Assembly: GCA_963761325.1 (NCBI GenBank)
Contig: CAVXGZ010000002.1
Location: forward strand, 1-64,000
DNA length: 64,000 bases
Direction of reading: 5' to 3'
Origin: Streptantibioticus_C sp963761325
GTDB lineage: Bacteria > Actinomycetota > Actinomycetes > Streptomycetales > Streptomycetaceae
Part shown: piece by piece, positions 41,563 to 50,743 of the stretch
How the letters are laid out: each line of letters begins with the position of its first letter
How positions within the stretch are numbered: position 1 is the first letter of the stretch
Position numbers and translations under genes: made by a program
The notes under the pieces: generated by a model
What the model was told of the DNA's origin: nothing
The model's database searches: none
What the model saw: only the letters and a program-made list of their open reading frames with translations

Positions 41563-43767
41563 ATGTCAGATACGTTGCGCACACCACGCCGCGGCCCGGC
41601 CCCCGCGGCCTGGCGGTGGTGGACGGTGCCGGTACTGGCCACGGCGCTGGTCCTCGCGCCGGGGGCCCAGGCAGGTGCCGTCGCGAGCGGCAGGGCATCC
41701 GCTCCCGCCGCACCGGTGCGGCCGGACAGCGGTTCCGCGAAGGACCAAGGCTCGCCCGGCTCCTACGACAGCGGCCTGGACCCGACCCCGTACATGGGCT
41801 GGAACACCTACTACGCGATCGGCAGCCCGACGGAGAGCTCGGTCAAGAGCGTCGCGAACTACCTGATCGACAGCGGTCTGGCCAAGGCCGGCTACGACTA
41901 CGTCTGGCTCGACGGCGGATGGCAGGCATCCACCCCGCGCAACGCGCAGGGTGAACTCGTCGCCAACCCGGCCGAGTTTCCGGACGGCATCCCCGCCCTG
42001 GTGGACTGGCTGCACGCGCGGGGGCTGAAGGTCGGCATCTACACCGACGCGGGCGTCTACGACAGCGCGGACTGCGGCCTGGCCAGCGGCGGCCACTACC
42101 AGCAGGACGCGGACCAGTTCGCCGCGTGGAAGGTCGACGCCGTCAAGGTCGACTTCCTGTGCGGTATCGCCGAGGACGAGAACCCGGCCACCTCCTTCGC
42201 CCGGTTCAGCGCGGCGGTCGCGAAGTCCGGCCGGAAGATGCTGCTCAACCTGTGCAATCCGCTCGCCGCCTCGTGGGGCGAGCCGAACCCGGCGTCCTAC
42301 GACGCTGCCGACAACTACTCCTTCGGCCCGGCGATCGCGGATTCGTGGCGCACCGACACGGACATCGCGTGGGGGAGCCCGACCGCCGGCGAGTTCGTCA
42401 ACGTCCTGCGGAACATGGACGACAACGAGGCGCATCCGGAGGCCCAGGGACCGGGGCACTACGACGACCCGGACTACCTCGTGCCGATGCGGCCGCTGGC
42501 GGGCGGCGGGTACGAGATGAACGAGACGCAGTCCGTCAGCCAGTTCGTCATGTGGGCCGAGATGGCCTCGCCGCTCGTGCTCGGCTCCGACCCGCGCACC
42601 CTGCCGCACGGCATGATCGACATGCTGGAGAACCCGGAGGTCCTCGCCGTCGATCAGGACCCGCTCGACATCCAGGGCGTGGCGATCGACTCCGGCGCGG
42701 ACGGCACCGTCTACAGCAAGGTCCTGACCGGGAACGGCCGCCGCTCGGTGGTCCTGCTCAACCGCTCGGACAGCCCGAAGACCATGACGGTGAGGTTCGC
42801 CGACGCCGGACTGGGCGGCCGGGTCTCCGTCCGCGACCTGGAAGCACGCCGGCAGCTCGGTACCTTCACCGGCTCCTACACCACGACGGTCCCGGCCGAC
42901 GGCACGGCGATGCTCCTGCTGACCGGCACCGACGCGCTGCCCGGCACCGACCTCGGCGGGAGCGCGGCAGGCGATCCTGCGCTGGTCCGGGCGGACGACG
43001 GCCGGTCCGCGGTCTTCGTGCGCGGTGCGGACGGACGGCTCAAGGAACAGACCACGACGAACTCCGGTGCCTGGTCCGGCCGTTGGACCGACCTCGGCGG
43101 ACCGGCCGGCCGCGGCATCCTCGGCCAGCCCGCGGCGCTCGCGGGTCAGGACGGCTCGATCGACCTGTTCGTCCGCGGCGCCGATTCGCAGGCCTACCGC
43201 CGTACCTTCGCCCACGGCGCGTGGGGCCCGTGGATCCCGCTCGGCGGTGAACTGGCCGACGCCCCGACGGTCGCCCGCACCGGTTCCGGCTCCTGGCTGC
43301 TGACCGCGACCGGCACCGACGGCCAGGTCCGGACGCGCGGCGCGAACGGCGGCTGGACCGGCATCGGCGCCCCGGCCGGCCTGTCCGTCCACGGCCGTCC
43401 CTCGGTGGTCACCGAGGGTTCGGACACCTACGTCGCGGTCCGGACGAACGACGACTCCGTCTGGCTCGACACCGCGGACGCCCACGGCGACTGGTCCGGC
43501 TGGACCGGCTTGGGCGGCACCGTCAGCGCCAGCCCGACCCTGCTGGCGACCGCCGGCGGCGTGCGCCTGTTCGACCGCGCCTCGGACTACACGGTGTGGG
43601 AGAACGATCTGACCGGCGGCACGTGGAGCGGCTGGTCCAAGGACGACGAGTTCACCAGCGACGACTACGACGGCGCACTCGGGGCCGCGCTCGACGACGG
43701 CGGCGCGCAGGTCGCGTACCGGGGCATCGACGGGCACGTGCACCTGACGCGCGTCGCATCACCCTGA
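41563..43767 (+). CDS. Secreted GH27 alpha-galactosidase with beta-propeller tail
   Basis: 734 aa, ATG 41563. A signal peptide (WWTVPVLATALVLAPGAQAG) precedes a GH27 barrel: PYMGWNTYYAIG (about 77), YDYVWLDGGWQ, nucleophile Asp197 in DAVKVDFLCG and acid/base Asp267 in SWRTDTDIAW. After the barrel's C-terminal beta domain (ends about 455) come five or so repeats of the type FVRGADG...W.GRWTDLGG (about 475-734), a PLL-like propeller known as a sugar-binding or adhesive module. It removes terminal alpha-galactose from oligo- or polysaccharides outside the cell and sits upstream of the importer genes. Confidence 0.9.
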   Translation: MSDTLRTPRRGPAPAAWRWWTVPVLATALVLAPGAQAGAVASGRASAPAAPVRPDSGSAKDQGSPGSYDSGLDPTPYMGWNTYYAIGSPTESSVKSVANYLIDSGLAKAGYDYVWLDGGWQASTPRNAQGELVANPAEFPDGIPALVDWLHARGLKVGIYTDAGVYDSADCGLASGGHYQQDADQFAAWKVDAVKVDFLCGIAEDENPATSFARFSAAVAKSGRKMLLNLCNPLAASWGEPNPASYDAADNYSFGPAIADSWRTDTDIAWGSPTAGEFVNVLRNMDDNEAHPEAQGPGHYDDPDYLVPMRPLAGGGYEMNETQSVSQFVMWAEMASPLVLGSDPRTLPHGMIDMLENPEVLAVDQDPLDIQGVAIDSGADGTVYSKVLTGNGRRSVVLLNRSDSPKTMTVRFADAGLGGRVSVRDLEARRQLGTFTGSYTTTVPADGTAMLLLTGTDALPGTDLGGSAAGDPALVRADDGRSAVFVRGADGRLKEQTTTNSGAWSGRWTDLGGPAGRGILGQPAALAGQDGSIDLFVRGADSQAYRRTFAHGAWGPWIPLGGELADAPTVARTGSGSWLLTATGTDGQVRTRGANGGWTGIGAPAGLSVHGRPSVVTEGSDTYVAVRTNDDSVWLDTADAHGDWSGWTGLGGTVSASPTLLATAGGVRLFDRASDYTVWENDLTGGTWSGWSKDDEFTSDDYDGALGAALDDGGAQVAYRGIDGHVHLTRVASP

Positions 43768-43783
43768 GTCCGACGCGGGGCCC

Positions 43784-43811
43784 GCGGCGGGACCGCTCGT
43801 CGTCCCGCCGC
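43784..43811 (+). terminator. 10-bp GC hairpin between alpha-galactosidase and importer
   Basis: GCGGCGGGAC (43784-43793) pairs perfectly with GTCCCGCCGC (43802-43811) with an 8-nt loop, 17 nt after the GH27 stop. There is no U tract. It may terminate or reduce read-through, or protect the transcript 3' end, giving different levels of enzyme and binding protein. Confidence 0.45.
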
Positions 43812-43901
43812 GCCTCGCCCACCCCCATCGCACCGGCCACCGGCATGTCCGGCGCGCGCCGGAGCGAGCACACGTTCCAACCACGCATCTGGGAGCAGTC
43901 A

Positions 43902-45188
43902 ATGTCCAGCTTCGAACCCTCCCGGCGGGGCTTCCTCGCGGGAATCGGCTCGCTCGGCGCCGCGGCCGCCCTCGGCGGGTGCGCCACGGCGACCACCCCG
44001 AGCGGCGGCACCGCCCAGCAGGGCGGCGCGGTCACCCTTCAGTCGGACCTGTCCTCGCCGCTGTCCGAGAAGGCCATGCAGGCGCTGGTCGCGGCGTACA
44101 ACAAGCAGAGCAAGTACACGGTGAAGCTCAACACCGTGGCGGCGACCACCTACCAGCCGCTGCTGCCCACCTATCTGACCTCCGCCAACCCGCCGGACAT
44201 CTACACCTGGTACGCGGGCTCCGACGCCAACCACTACGCCTCGCGCGGACTGCTGCTCGACGTCAGCAAGGTCTGGCGCTCGATGGGCGACTACCCGGCC
44301 GCGCTCAAGTCCCTGAGCACCGACACGGCCGGCAAGCAGATCTTCGTGCCCACGGACTACTACTGGTGGGGGGTGTTCTACCGCAAGTCGCTGTTCAAGA
44401 AGTGGGGCCTGTCGGAGCCGACCACCTGGTCCGAGTTCCTGAAGGTCTGCCAGACCATCAAGTCCAAGGGCGTCACCCCGATCGGCCTCGGCGCCGGCAC
44501 GGGGACCGCCTGGGTGGCCTCGGCCTGGTTCGACTACCTCAACATCCGGCTCAACGGCGCCCAGTACCACCGCGGTCTGCTGGCCGGGCACCACAAGTTC
44601 ACCGACCCCCAGGTGGTGAAGGTCTTCGACACCTGGAAGCAGGTGCTGCCGTACTTCGACCCGAACGGCACCGCGGTCTCCTGGCAGGACGCCTCCAACC
44701 AGCTGCTGCAGGGCAGGACCGGCATGCTGCTGACCGGCACCTTCTTCGCGGACGCGGTCCCGGCCGGCTCCCTCGACGACCTCGACTTCTTCAAGTTCCC
44801 GGTCATCGACCCGTCCGTCCCGGACGTGGAGGAGGCGCCGACCGACGGTCTGTTCGCCAGCTCGCACAGCCACAACGCCCACGCGGTCATGGACTTCATG
44901 ACCTGGATGACCACGCCGGCGGCGCAGAACATGTGGACGCGGACCTCCTCGGGAACCGTCATCCCGGCCAACCCGCTGGCCAAGTCGCCCGCCACGCCCC
45001 TGGTCGAGAAGGGCAAGGCGATGCTCGGCGCCGCGTCCGACCTCACCCAGTTCTTCAACCGCGACTCGACCGACGCGCTGCAGAACACGGCCAACACCGC
45101 GCTGGTCGACTTCATCCAGAACCCCGGCCGGCTGCACTCGATCCTGAGCACCTGGCAGTCGCAGGCGGAACGAGTGTGGAAGTCCTGA
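43902..45188 (+). CDS. Sugar ABC importer, binding lipoprotein 1
   Basis: 428 aa, ATG 43902 after GGGAG. The N-terminus combines a twin-arginine motif (EPSRRGFLAG) with a lipobox (AALGGC, Cys27), so a Tat-exported lipoprotein is likely. Family 1 solute-binding fold: PDIYTWYAG, PTDYYWWGVFYRKSLFKKWG, LLQGRTGMLLTGTFF. It binds galactosides or galactose-containing oligosaccharides, judging from neighbours. It opens a binding protein-permease-permease-GH36 operon. Confidence 0.88.
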   Translation: MSSFEPSRRGFLAGIGSLGAAAALGGCATATTPSGGTAQQGGAVTLQSDLSSPLSEKAMQALVAAYNKQSKYTVKLNTVAATTYQPLLPTYLTSANPPDIYTWYAGSDANHYASRGLLLDVSKVWRSMGDYPAALKSLSTDTAGKQIFVPTDYYWWGVFYRKSLFKKWGLSEPTTWSEFLKVCQTIKSKGVTPIGLGAGTGTAWVASAWFDYLNIRLNGAQYHRGLLAGHHKFTDPQVVKVFDTWKQVLPYFDPNGTAVSWQDASNQLLQGRTGMLLTGTFFADAVPAGSLDDLDFFKFPVIDPSVPDVEEAPTDGLFASSHSHNAHAVMDFMTWMTTPAAQNMWTRTSSGTVIPANPLAKSPATPLVEKGKAMLGAASDLTQFFNRDSTDALQNTANTALVDFIQNPGRLHSILSTWQSQAERVWKS

Positions 45189-45189
45189 C

Positions 45190-46146
45190 ATGAGCGTCGC
45201 CTCCACCCAAGCGCACCCGCCGGGCGCCGCCACCGGCGTCCGGCCCGTCGCGCGCGGGCCCCGCCGGGCCCGCCCGGCGGGGCCGTTCGGCCCGTCGCCG
45301 CTGCTGGTCGCCTTCGTGCTGATCCCGCTGCTGGTCGAGGCCGTGGCGGTCTTCTGGCCCGCGATCCAGGGCGTCTACATCTCGCTGACGCACTGGAACG
45401 GCGTGAACCCGCCGAGCTTCGCGGGCCTGGACAACTACCGCCGCATGTTCGGCGACCCCGTCTTCCGCAAGGCGCTGGAGAACACGGCGATCTGGCTGGT
45501 GCTGTTCGGCACCGTCTCGGCCGCGGGCGGCCTCGGCTGCGCGATGTTCCTGCAGCGCGAGCGGCGCGGCATCGCGGTCTACCGGGCCGCGCTCTTCCTG
45601 CCGGTGGTCTTCTCGCTGACGGCCACCGCGCTGATGTGGCAGACCCTGTACCAGCCGAAGGGCATGGTCAACGGCCTGCTGTCGGAGATCGGCCTCGGCG
45701 GCCTGCAGCACGCCTGGCTGGCGGACCCGAGAACCGCCCTGTACGCGCAGATCCTCCCCGCCCTGTGGCGGGAGGTCGGCTACGTCATGGTGCTCTACCT
45801 GGCCGGACTCAAGGGCATCGACCCCGCGCTCCACGAGGCGGCCAAGGTCGACGGCGCCTCCGCCTGGCAGCGGTTCCGCAACGTCACCCTGCCCCAGCTG
45901 CGCAGCGTCAACGCCGTGGTCGTGTCGGTCATCGTGATCGACTCGCTGCGCTCGTTCGACGTGGTGTGGTCGCTGACCCAGGGCGGCCCGTACAACTCCT
46001 CCCAGCTGCTGAGCACGTACATGTACCAAACTGCGTTCGTGAACACCGACTTCGGTTACGGCTGCGCGCTCGCCGTCGTCATCTTCGTGCTCGCCTTCGG
46101 CGTCATCGTCAGCTACCTGATCCGCGCCTTCAAGGAGACCGACTGA
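45190..46146 (+). CDS. Sugar ABC importer permease 1A (MalF type)
   Basis: 318 aa, ATG 45190, one base after the binding-protein stop. Six membrane helices, the first after a Pro/Arg-rich head (PSPLLVAFVLIPLLVEAVAV). The EAA loop is LHEAAKVDGASAWQRFRNVTLPQL (about 214-237), where the shared ATPase docks. No ATPase gene is present in this operon. Confidence 0.9.
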   Translation: MSVASTQAHPPGAATGVRPVARGPRRARPAGPFGPSPLLVAFVLIPLLVEAVAVFWPAIQGVYISLTHWNGVNPPSFAGLDNYRRMFGDPVFRKALENTAIWLVLFGTVSAAGGLGCAMFLQRERRGIAVYRAALFLPVVFSLTATALMWQTLYQPKGMVNGLLSEIGLGGLQHAWLADPRTALYAQILPALWREVGYVMVLYLAGLKGIDPALHEAAKVDGASAWQRFRNVTLPQLRSVNAVVVSVIVIDSLRSFDVVWSLTQGGPYNSSQLLSTYMYQTAFVNTDFGYGCALAVVIFVLAFGVIVSYLIRAFKETD

Positions 46147-47036
46147 TGGCCGCGACCACGCCCCACCCGAAGGCGGCGCCGGCCGCCGGCCCCCCGGCGC
46201 CGCGCCGCAGGCTCCGCGGCCCGCTGCGCACGGCCGGGTTCCACACCGGCGCGATCGTGCTGTCGGCCGTCTGGTTCCTGCCGATCGCGCTGATCCTGAT
46301 CATCAGCCTGCGCTCCACCGACGACGTGCTCGGCCACGGACTCGACGCCCTGCCGCACTCGTTCGACCCCGGAAACTACGCCGCGGCGTGGACGGGCGGC
46401 GGCATGGGGCACGCGTTGGCCAACAGCGCGATCGTCGCCGTCCCCAGCGTCGTGCTGACCCTGCTGCTCGCGTCGATGGCCGCGTTCGCCCTGAGCCGCT
46501 ACGAGATCCCGCTGCGCCGCACCCTCATCCTGGTGATGCTCGGCGGCAACCTGCTGCCCCCGCAGATCCTGCTGGTGCCGGTGGCCAAGCTCAGCCAGGT
46601 GTTCGGCGTCTACGACACGTTCACCACGCTGATCGCCGTCGAGATCGGCTTCGGGCTCGGCTTCTACGTCTTCGTCCTGCAGGGCTTCATGCGCTCGATC
46701 CCCGCCGAGATCCAGCAGGCGGCGCTGATCGACGGGGCCGGGCCGTTCCAGATCTACTGGCGGATCGTGCTCCCGCTGACCCGGCCGGCGCTGGCCGCGC
46801 TCGGCGCGCTCGCCTTCACCTGGATCTTCAACGACCTGCTGTGGCCGATCACGGTGCTGATCACCGAGTCGAAGATGCCGGTCACCCCGGCACTGCTGTC
46901 CCTGCAGGGGCAGTTCGTGTCCTACTGGAACGTCATCGCCGCCGGCTCCGTCATCGCCGCGGTCCCGACCGTCGCCGTCTTCCTGCGCTTCCAGCGCCAC
47001 TTCATCTCCGGCCTGAACCTGGGAGCCGTCAAGTGA
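46146..47036 (+). CDS. Sugar ABC importer permease 1B (MalG type)
   Basis: 296 aa; the ATG shares one base with the preceding TGA (TGATG). Six helices; the EAA loop reads IPAEIQQAALIDGAGPFQIY and RIVLPLTRPALAALG. Partners permease 1A. The last four bases overlap the GTG of the GH36 enzyme, so uptake and intracellular hydrolysis are co-translated. Confidence 0.9.
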   Translation: MAATTPHPKAAPAAGPPAPRRRLRGPLRTAGFHTGAIVLSAVWFLPIALILIISLRSTDDVLGHGLDALPHSFDPGNYAAAWTGGGMGHALANSAIVAVPSVVLTLLLASMAAFALSRYEIPLRRTLILVMLGGNLLPPQILLVPVAKLSQVFGVYDTFTTLIAVEIGFGLGFYVFVLQGFMRSIPAEIQQAALIDGAGPFQIYWRIVLPLTRPALAALGALAFTWIFNDLLWPITVLITESKMPVTPALLSLQGQFVSYWNVIAAGSVIAAVPTVAVFLRFQRHFISGLNLGAVK

Positions 47037-49141
47037 CCGCCACGCCGCCCCGACGCTGGACGCTGCGCGCCGCCACGACCACCTACACCGTCGAGGTCCC
47101 CGGGCACGGGCGCTGGGCGGAGCTGTCCTCGTGGGGGCCGGCCGGCGTCGAGGACGGCCCCTCGCCGCTGGCCGGGCACGGCCGCACGCCCTTCCGCACC
47201 GCCGCCGACGCCGCCCCGGCCGAGTACGTCCCGCACGGGCTGCGGCCGTTCGCGGGCGGCGACCTCGAAGTGCGCGGGCCCGGCGGCGAACTCGGCGGCT
47301 GGTGGGACTTCGAGGGCGAACGGGACGCCGGGCCGCAGAGCCTGCGCCTGGCGTTCGCCGACGCGGTACTCGGCCTGCGGGCGCAGTTGTGCTACCGCAC
47401 GGACCCGGGCACGGACGTGATCCGCCGCTGGGTCGAGCTGACCAACACCGGCGAGGCCGACCTCGTGCTGACCCGGCTGGACTCCGCGGCGGTGAACGTC
47501 CCGGTGTCCGGCGGCGCGCGGCTGGCCTTCCTGGCCGGCCAGTGGGCGCAGGAGTTCCAGCTCACCCGGGTCGAACTCGGCCGGGGCGGCTTCGCGATCG
47601 GCAGCCGCCAGGGCGTCTCGGGCCACGACTACGCGCCCTGGCTCGCCGTCCAGGACGCCGCGTTCCCGGACGGGGACGCCGCTCCCACCTGGGGGATCTC
47701 CTTCGCCTGGTCGGGTTCGTGGCACATCGAGGCGCAGGCGGAGGCCGGCGGGCTGCTCCGGGCGCGCGTCGGCCGCGAGCCGCACGAAGGCGAGGTCCTG
47801 CTGCCGCCCGGCGCCCGGCTGACCACCCCCGAGGTACTGCTCGCGTACAGCCCCGAAGGACTCGGCGGCCTGGCGCGCGCCTGGCACGCCCACGAGCGGC
47901 TGGAGGCCGGGCCGCGCGGCTCGCGGCCCAGGCCCGTGCTCTACAACTCCTGGGAGGCCACCGGCTTCGACGTGGAGCAGGACAGCCAACTCGAACTCGC
48001 CCGGACCGCCGCGTCGCTCGGCGCCGAGCTGTTCGTGGTGGACGACGGGTGGTTCGTCGGCCGGCACGACGACACCGGCGGCCTCGGCGACTGGGAGCCC
48101 GACCCGGCCGCGTTCCCCGACGGCTTCGGTGCCTTCGTCGACGAGGTGCGCGGGCTCGGGCTCGCGTTCGGTCTCTGGGTCGAACCCGAGGCGGTCAGCC
48201 CGGCCTCCCGGCTCTACGCCGAACACCCCGACTGGGTCTACGCGATCGACGGCCGCCCCGCTACGCTGATCCGCAATCAGCTCGCCCTCGATCTCGGTCG
48301 CGACGACGTGTACGCGTACGTGCTGGCGACCCTCGACCGGCTGCTGCGCGACCATGCGATCAGCTATCTGAAATGGGACATGAACCGTCCGCCGACCGAG
48401 CGCGGCCGGGCCGGCGGCAGCACGCCGCGCGTCGTCGATCTGGACGCCGCGCACGTGGCGAACTACCACCGGATCCTCGACCACCTGCGCGCGCGGCACC
48501 CGCACGTGATGATCGAGGGCTGCGCCGGGGGAGGCGGCCGGGCCGACGCGGCGGCGATCGCGCGCACCGACGTCGTCTGGCCCAGCGACAACACCGGCCC
48601 GATGGACCGGCTCGCGATCCAGTACGGCTTCCTGCACGCCCACTCGCCGCACGTGATGAGCTCGTGGGTCACCGATTCCGCGGGGCTGTTCGACCCCCGT
48701 CCGCGCTCGCTGCGGTTCCGCTTCGTCACCGCGATGGCCGGAGTGCTCGGCATCGGCGCGGACATCAGGAGGTGGAGCGCGGACGAGCGCGCCGAGGCCG
48801 GCCGGTGGATCGCGCGGTACAAGCGCCTGCGCCCCACGATCCACCACGGCGCGGTGCATCTGATCGGCAGCCCGCGCGACTCCTCCAGCGCGGTGCAGTA
48901 CTCCGCCCCGGACGGCACGCACGAGGTGGTGCTCGCCTGGAACAGCGGGACGCTCACCGGGCTGCCGCTGCTGCCCGGACGGCCGGACCGGCTGCGCCTG
49001 CGCGGGCTCGACCCCGCCGCGCGCTACCGGGACGAGGCCGGTGACGCCGTCTACAGCGGGGCGCACCTGCTGCACGCGGGGCTGCCGTTCGCCTGGACGC
49101 CCGAGTACGACGCGGAGGCCGTGGTGCTCAGACGCTGCTGA
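47033..49141 (+). CDS. Intracellular GH36 alpha-galactosidase
   Basis: 702 aa from GTG 47033, no signal peptide. GH36 architecture: N-terminal beta-supersandwich (to about 290), then the barrel with PVLYNSWEATGFDV, LFVVDDGWFVGRHDD, FGLWVEPEAVSP, nucleophile Asp449 in LKWDMNRPP and acid/base Asp519 in WPSDNTGPMDR. It hydrolyses imported alpha-galactosides (melibiose, raffinose type) to galactose, feeding the dehydrogenase route encoded next. Confidence 0.92.
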   Translation: MTATPPRRWTLRAATTTYTVEVPGHGRWAELSSWGPAGVEDGPSPLAGHGRTPFRTAADAAPAEYVPHGLRPFAGGDLEVRGPGGELGGWWDFEGERDAGPQSLRLAFADAVLGLRAQLCYRTDPGTDVIRRWVELTNTGEADLVLTRLDSAAVNVPVSGGARLAFLAGQWAQEFQLTRVELGRGGFAIGSRQGVSGHDYAPWLAVQDAAFPDGDAAPTWGISFAWSGSWHIEAQAEAGGLLRARVGREPHEGEVLLPPGARLTTPEVLLAYSPEGLGGLARAWHAHERLEAGPRGSRPRPVLYNSWEATGFDVEQDSQLELARTAASLGAELFVVDDGWFVGRHDDTGGLGDWEPDPAAFPDGFGAFVDEVRGLGLAFGLWVEPEAVSPASRLYAEHPDWVYAIDGRPATLIRNQLALDLGRDDVYAYVLATLDRLLRDHAISYLKWDMNRPPTERGRAGGSTPRVVDLDAAHVANYHRILDHLRARHPHVMIEGCAGGGGRADAAAIARTDVVWPSDNTGPMDRLAIQYGFLHAHSPHVMSSWVTDSAGLFDPRPRSLRFRFVTAMAGVLGIGADIRRWSADERAEAGRWIARYKRLRPTIHHGAVHLIGSPRDSSSAVQYSAPDGTHEVVLAWNSGTLTGLPLLPGRPDRLRLRGLDPAARYRDEAGDAVYSGAHLLHAGLPFAWTPEYDAEAVVLRRC

Positions 49142-49157
49142 CCGCGGCCGAAGGGGC

Positions 49158-49173
49158 CGTCAATATTCGTCAA
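49158..49173. promoter_or_regulatory. CGTCAA direct repeats before the galactose oxidation operon
   Basis: CGTCAA occurs at 49158-49163 and 49168-49173, exactly one helical turn apart, 50 bp before the dehydrogenase start. It is a candidate binding site for the GntR/FadR regulator encoded two genes on. The arrangement is weak evidence alone. Confidence 0.35.
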
Positions 49174-49223
49174 CAACCAGTTCGGCCGGCCGAGGCCCGC
49201 CGAAGTCGAGGAGTCGTCGCACG

Positions 49224-49994
49224 ATGAGTGGACGGGAATCCGAGCCCGGCGGCCGTTTCCCCGGGAGCGTGGCCGTGGTGACGGGCGCGGCGTCGGGGAT
49301 CGGCGCGGCCGCGGCCGAGCGCCTGGCGCGGGAGGGCGCGGCGGTCGTCGTCGCGGACCTCTCACCGAAGGGGGCCGACGTCTGTACGTCGATCGAGCGG
49401 GCCGGCGGGCGGGCGGGCTTCGTGCGGGCCGACGCGGCCGACGAGCAGGACTGGGAGCGGGTCGTCGCCGCCGCGCACGAGTTCGGCCCGGTGGACGTGC
49501 TCGTGAGCAACGCGTTCACCGTCGATGTCGCACCGCTGCACGAGACCGGGCGCGCCTCCTGGGACCGGCAGATCGCGGTGAACCTCACCGCCGCCTTCCT
49601 CGGCGCCCGCGCGCTGCTGGCCGATCTGCGCCGGCGCCGGGGCAGCGTCGTGCTCGTCTCCTCGGTCCACGCGCGGGTCGGGATCCCCGGGCATCCCGCC
49701 TACGCCGCGGCCAAGGGCGGGCTGGTCTCGCTGTGCGGGCAGCTGGCCGTCGAGTACGCCCCGCTCGTGCGGGTGAACACGGTCCTGCCCGGCCCGGTGA
49801 TGAGCGGGGCCTGGGACCGGGTCGGTGAGGAGGACCGGAAGCTGAGCATCGACGCCACGCCCGCGGGCCGTTTCGGAACACCCGGCGAGGTGGCCGCGGC
49901 CATCGCCTTCCTGGCGAGCCCGGAGGCCTCGTTCGTCACCGGCGCGAGCCTGGTCGTGGACGGTGGCTGGAGCGTCGCCAAGGCCTCGGCCTGA
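49224..49994 (+). CDS. SDR dehydrogenase, probably galactose 1-dehydrogenase
   Basis: 256 aa, ATG 49224 after GAGGAG. Classical short-chain dehydrogenase: VAVVTGAASGIGAAAAERLA (17-36), SNAFTV in place of NNAG, and the catalytic Ser-Tyr-Lys in LVSSVHARVGIPGHPAYAAA then K. Placement ahead of a lactonase, galactonate dehydratase, kinase and aldolase suggests NAD(P)-dependent oxidation of D-galactose to galactono-lactone. Substrate is inferred from the operon only. Confidence 0.82.
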   Translation: MSGRESEPGGRFPGSVAVVTGAASGIGAAAAERLAREGAAVVVADLSPKGADVCTSIERAGGRAGFVRADAADEQDWERVVAAAHEFGPVDVLVSNAFTVDVAPLHETGRASWDRQIAVNLTAAFLGARALLADLRRRRGSVVLVSSVHARVGIPGHPAYAAAKGGLVSLCGQLAVEYAPLVRVNTVLPGPVMSGAWDRVGEEDRKLSIDATPAGRFGTPGEVAAAIAFLASPEASFVTGASLVVDGGWSVAKASA

Positions 49995-50032
49995 GGCCCG
50001 GGCACCGAGAACGAGTGAAGGACACGCAAGAC

Positions 50033-50743
50033 ATGTCGCTGTATGGAAGTCGGGGTGTCCACGGCCAACTCGTGGAGAAGATCGCCCGACGCGTGTTGAG
50101 CGGTGAACTGCCGGAGGGCACGACGCTCGCCCTCGGCGCGCTGCAGGCGGAGCTCGACGTGAGCCTGACCGCGCTGCGCGAGTCGCTCAAGGTGCTCGCC
50201 GCCAAGGGCCTGGTGGACGCGCGCCAGAAGCGCGGTACGTTCGTGCGGCCCCGCGCGGACTGGAACCTGCTCGACCCCGACGTGCTGCGCTGGCAGTTCT
50301 CCGCGGACGCGGACGTCTCACTGCTGCGCAGCCTCAACGAGGTCCGCTGGATCGTGGAGCCGGCGGCGGTGCGGCTGGCCGCCGAGCGCCGCACCGAGGA
50401 GGACCTGGCCCGGCTGGACGCGGCGCTCGCCGCGATGGCGCGGGCCGCCGACTCGGCCGGCGCGGTCGAGGCCGACCTGGCCTTCCATCGCGCGCTGCTC
50501 GACGTGACCCACAACGAGTTGCTCACCCGCATGCAGGCGGTCCTGGAATCCGCCCTCGCCGCCCGTGACCAACTCGTGCACGGCACGGCGCGGCACTCCG
50601 ACGATCCGGTGCCCAGCCACCGGGCGGTACTCGACGGCGTCCGGGCCCGCGACCCGGAGGCCGCCGAGGCCGCCATGCGCGCCCTGCTGGAGAAGGCGAT
50701 CACCGACGAGGAACGGCTGCAGCCGGGGACGGACGCCACGTGA
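50033..50743 (+). CDS. GntR-family (FadR subfamily) regulator
   Basis: 236 aa from ATG 50033; GTG 50015 is the alternative. The winged helix is GQLVEKIARRVLSGELPEGT, then LQAELDVSLTALRESLKVLA and RQKRGTFV. The FCD effector domain follows, with EVRWIVEPAAVRLAAE, DLAFHRALLDVTHN and SHRAVLDGV, whose Asp/His residues usually hold a metal that contacts an acid. DgoR-like regulators respond to galactonate or KDGal. It overlaps the dehydratase gene by 4 nt. Confidence 0.87.
   Translation: MSLYGSRGVHGQLVEKIARRVLSGELPEGTTLALGALQAELDVSLTALRESLKVLAAKGLVDARQKRGTFVRPRADWNLLDPDVLRWQFSADADVSLLRSLNEVRWIVEPAAVRLAAERRTEEDLARLDAALAAMARAADSAGAVEADLAFHRALLDVTHNELLTRMQAVLESALAARDQLVHGTARHSDDPVPSHRAVLDGVRARDPEAAEAAMRALLEKAITDEERLQPGTDAT

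Noticed and set aside
41566..43743. 725-codon open frame antisense to the GH27 gene
   Set aside because: No recognisable domain and a composition typical of reverse-strand reading of GC-rich coding DNA; the sense strand has the signal peptide and catalytic residues.
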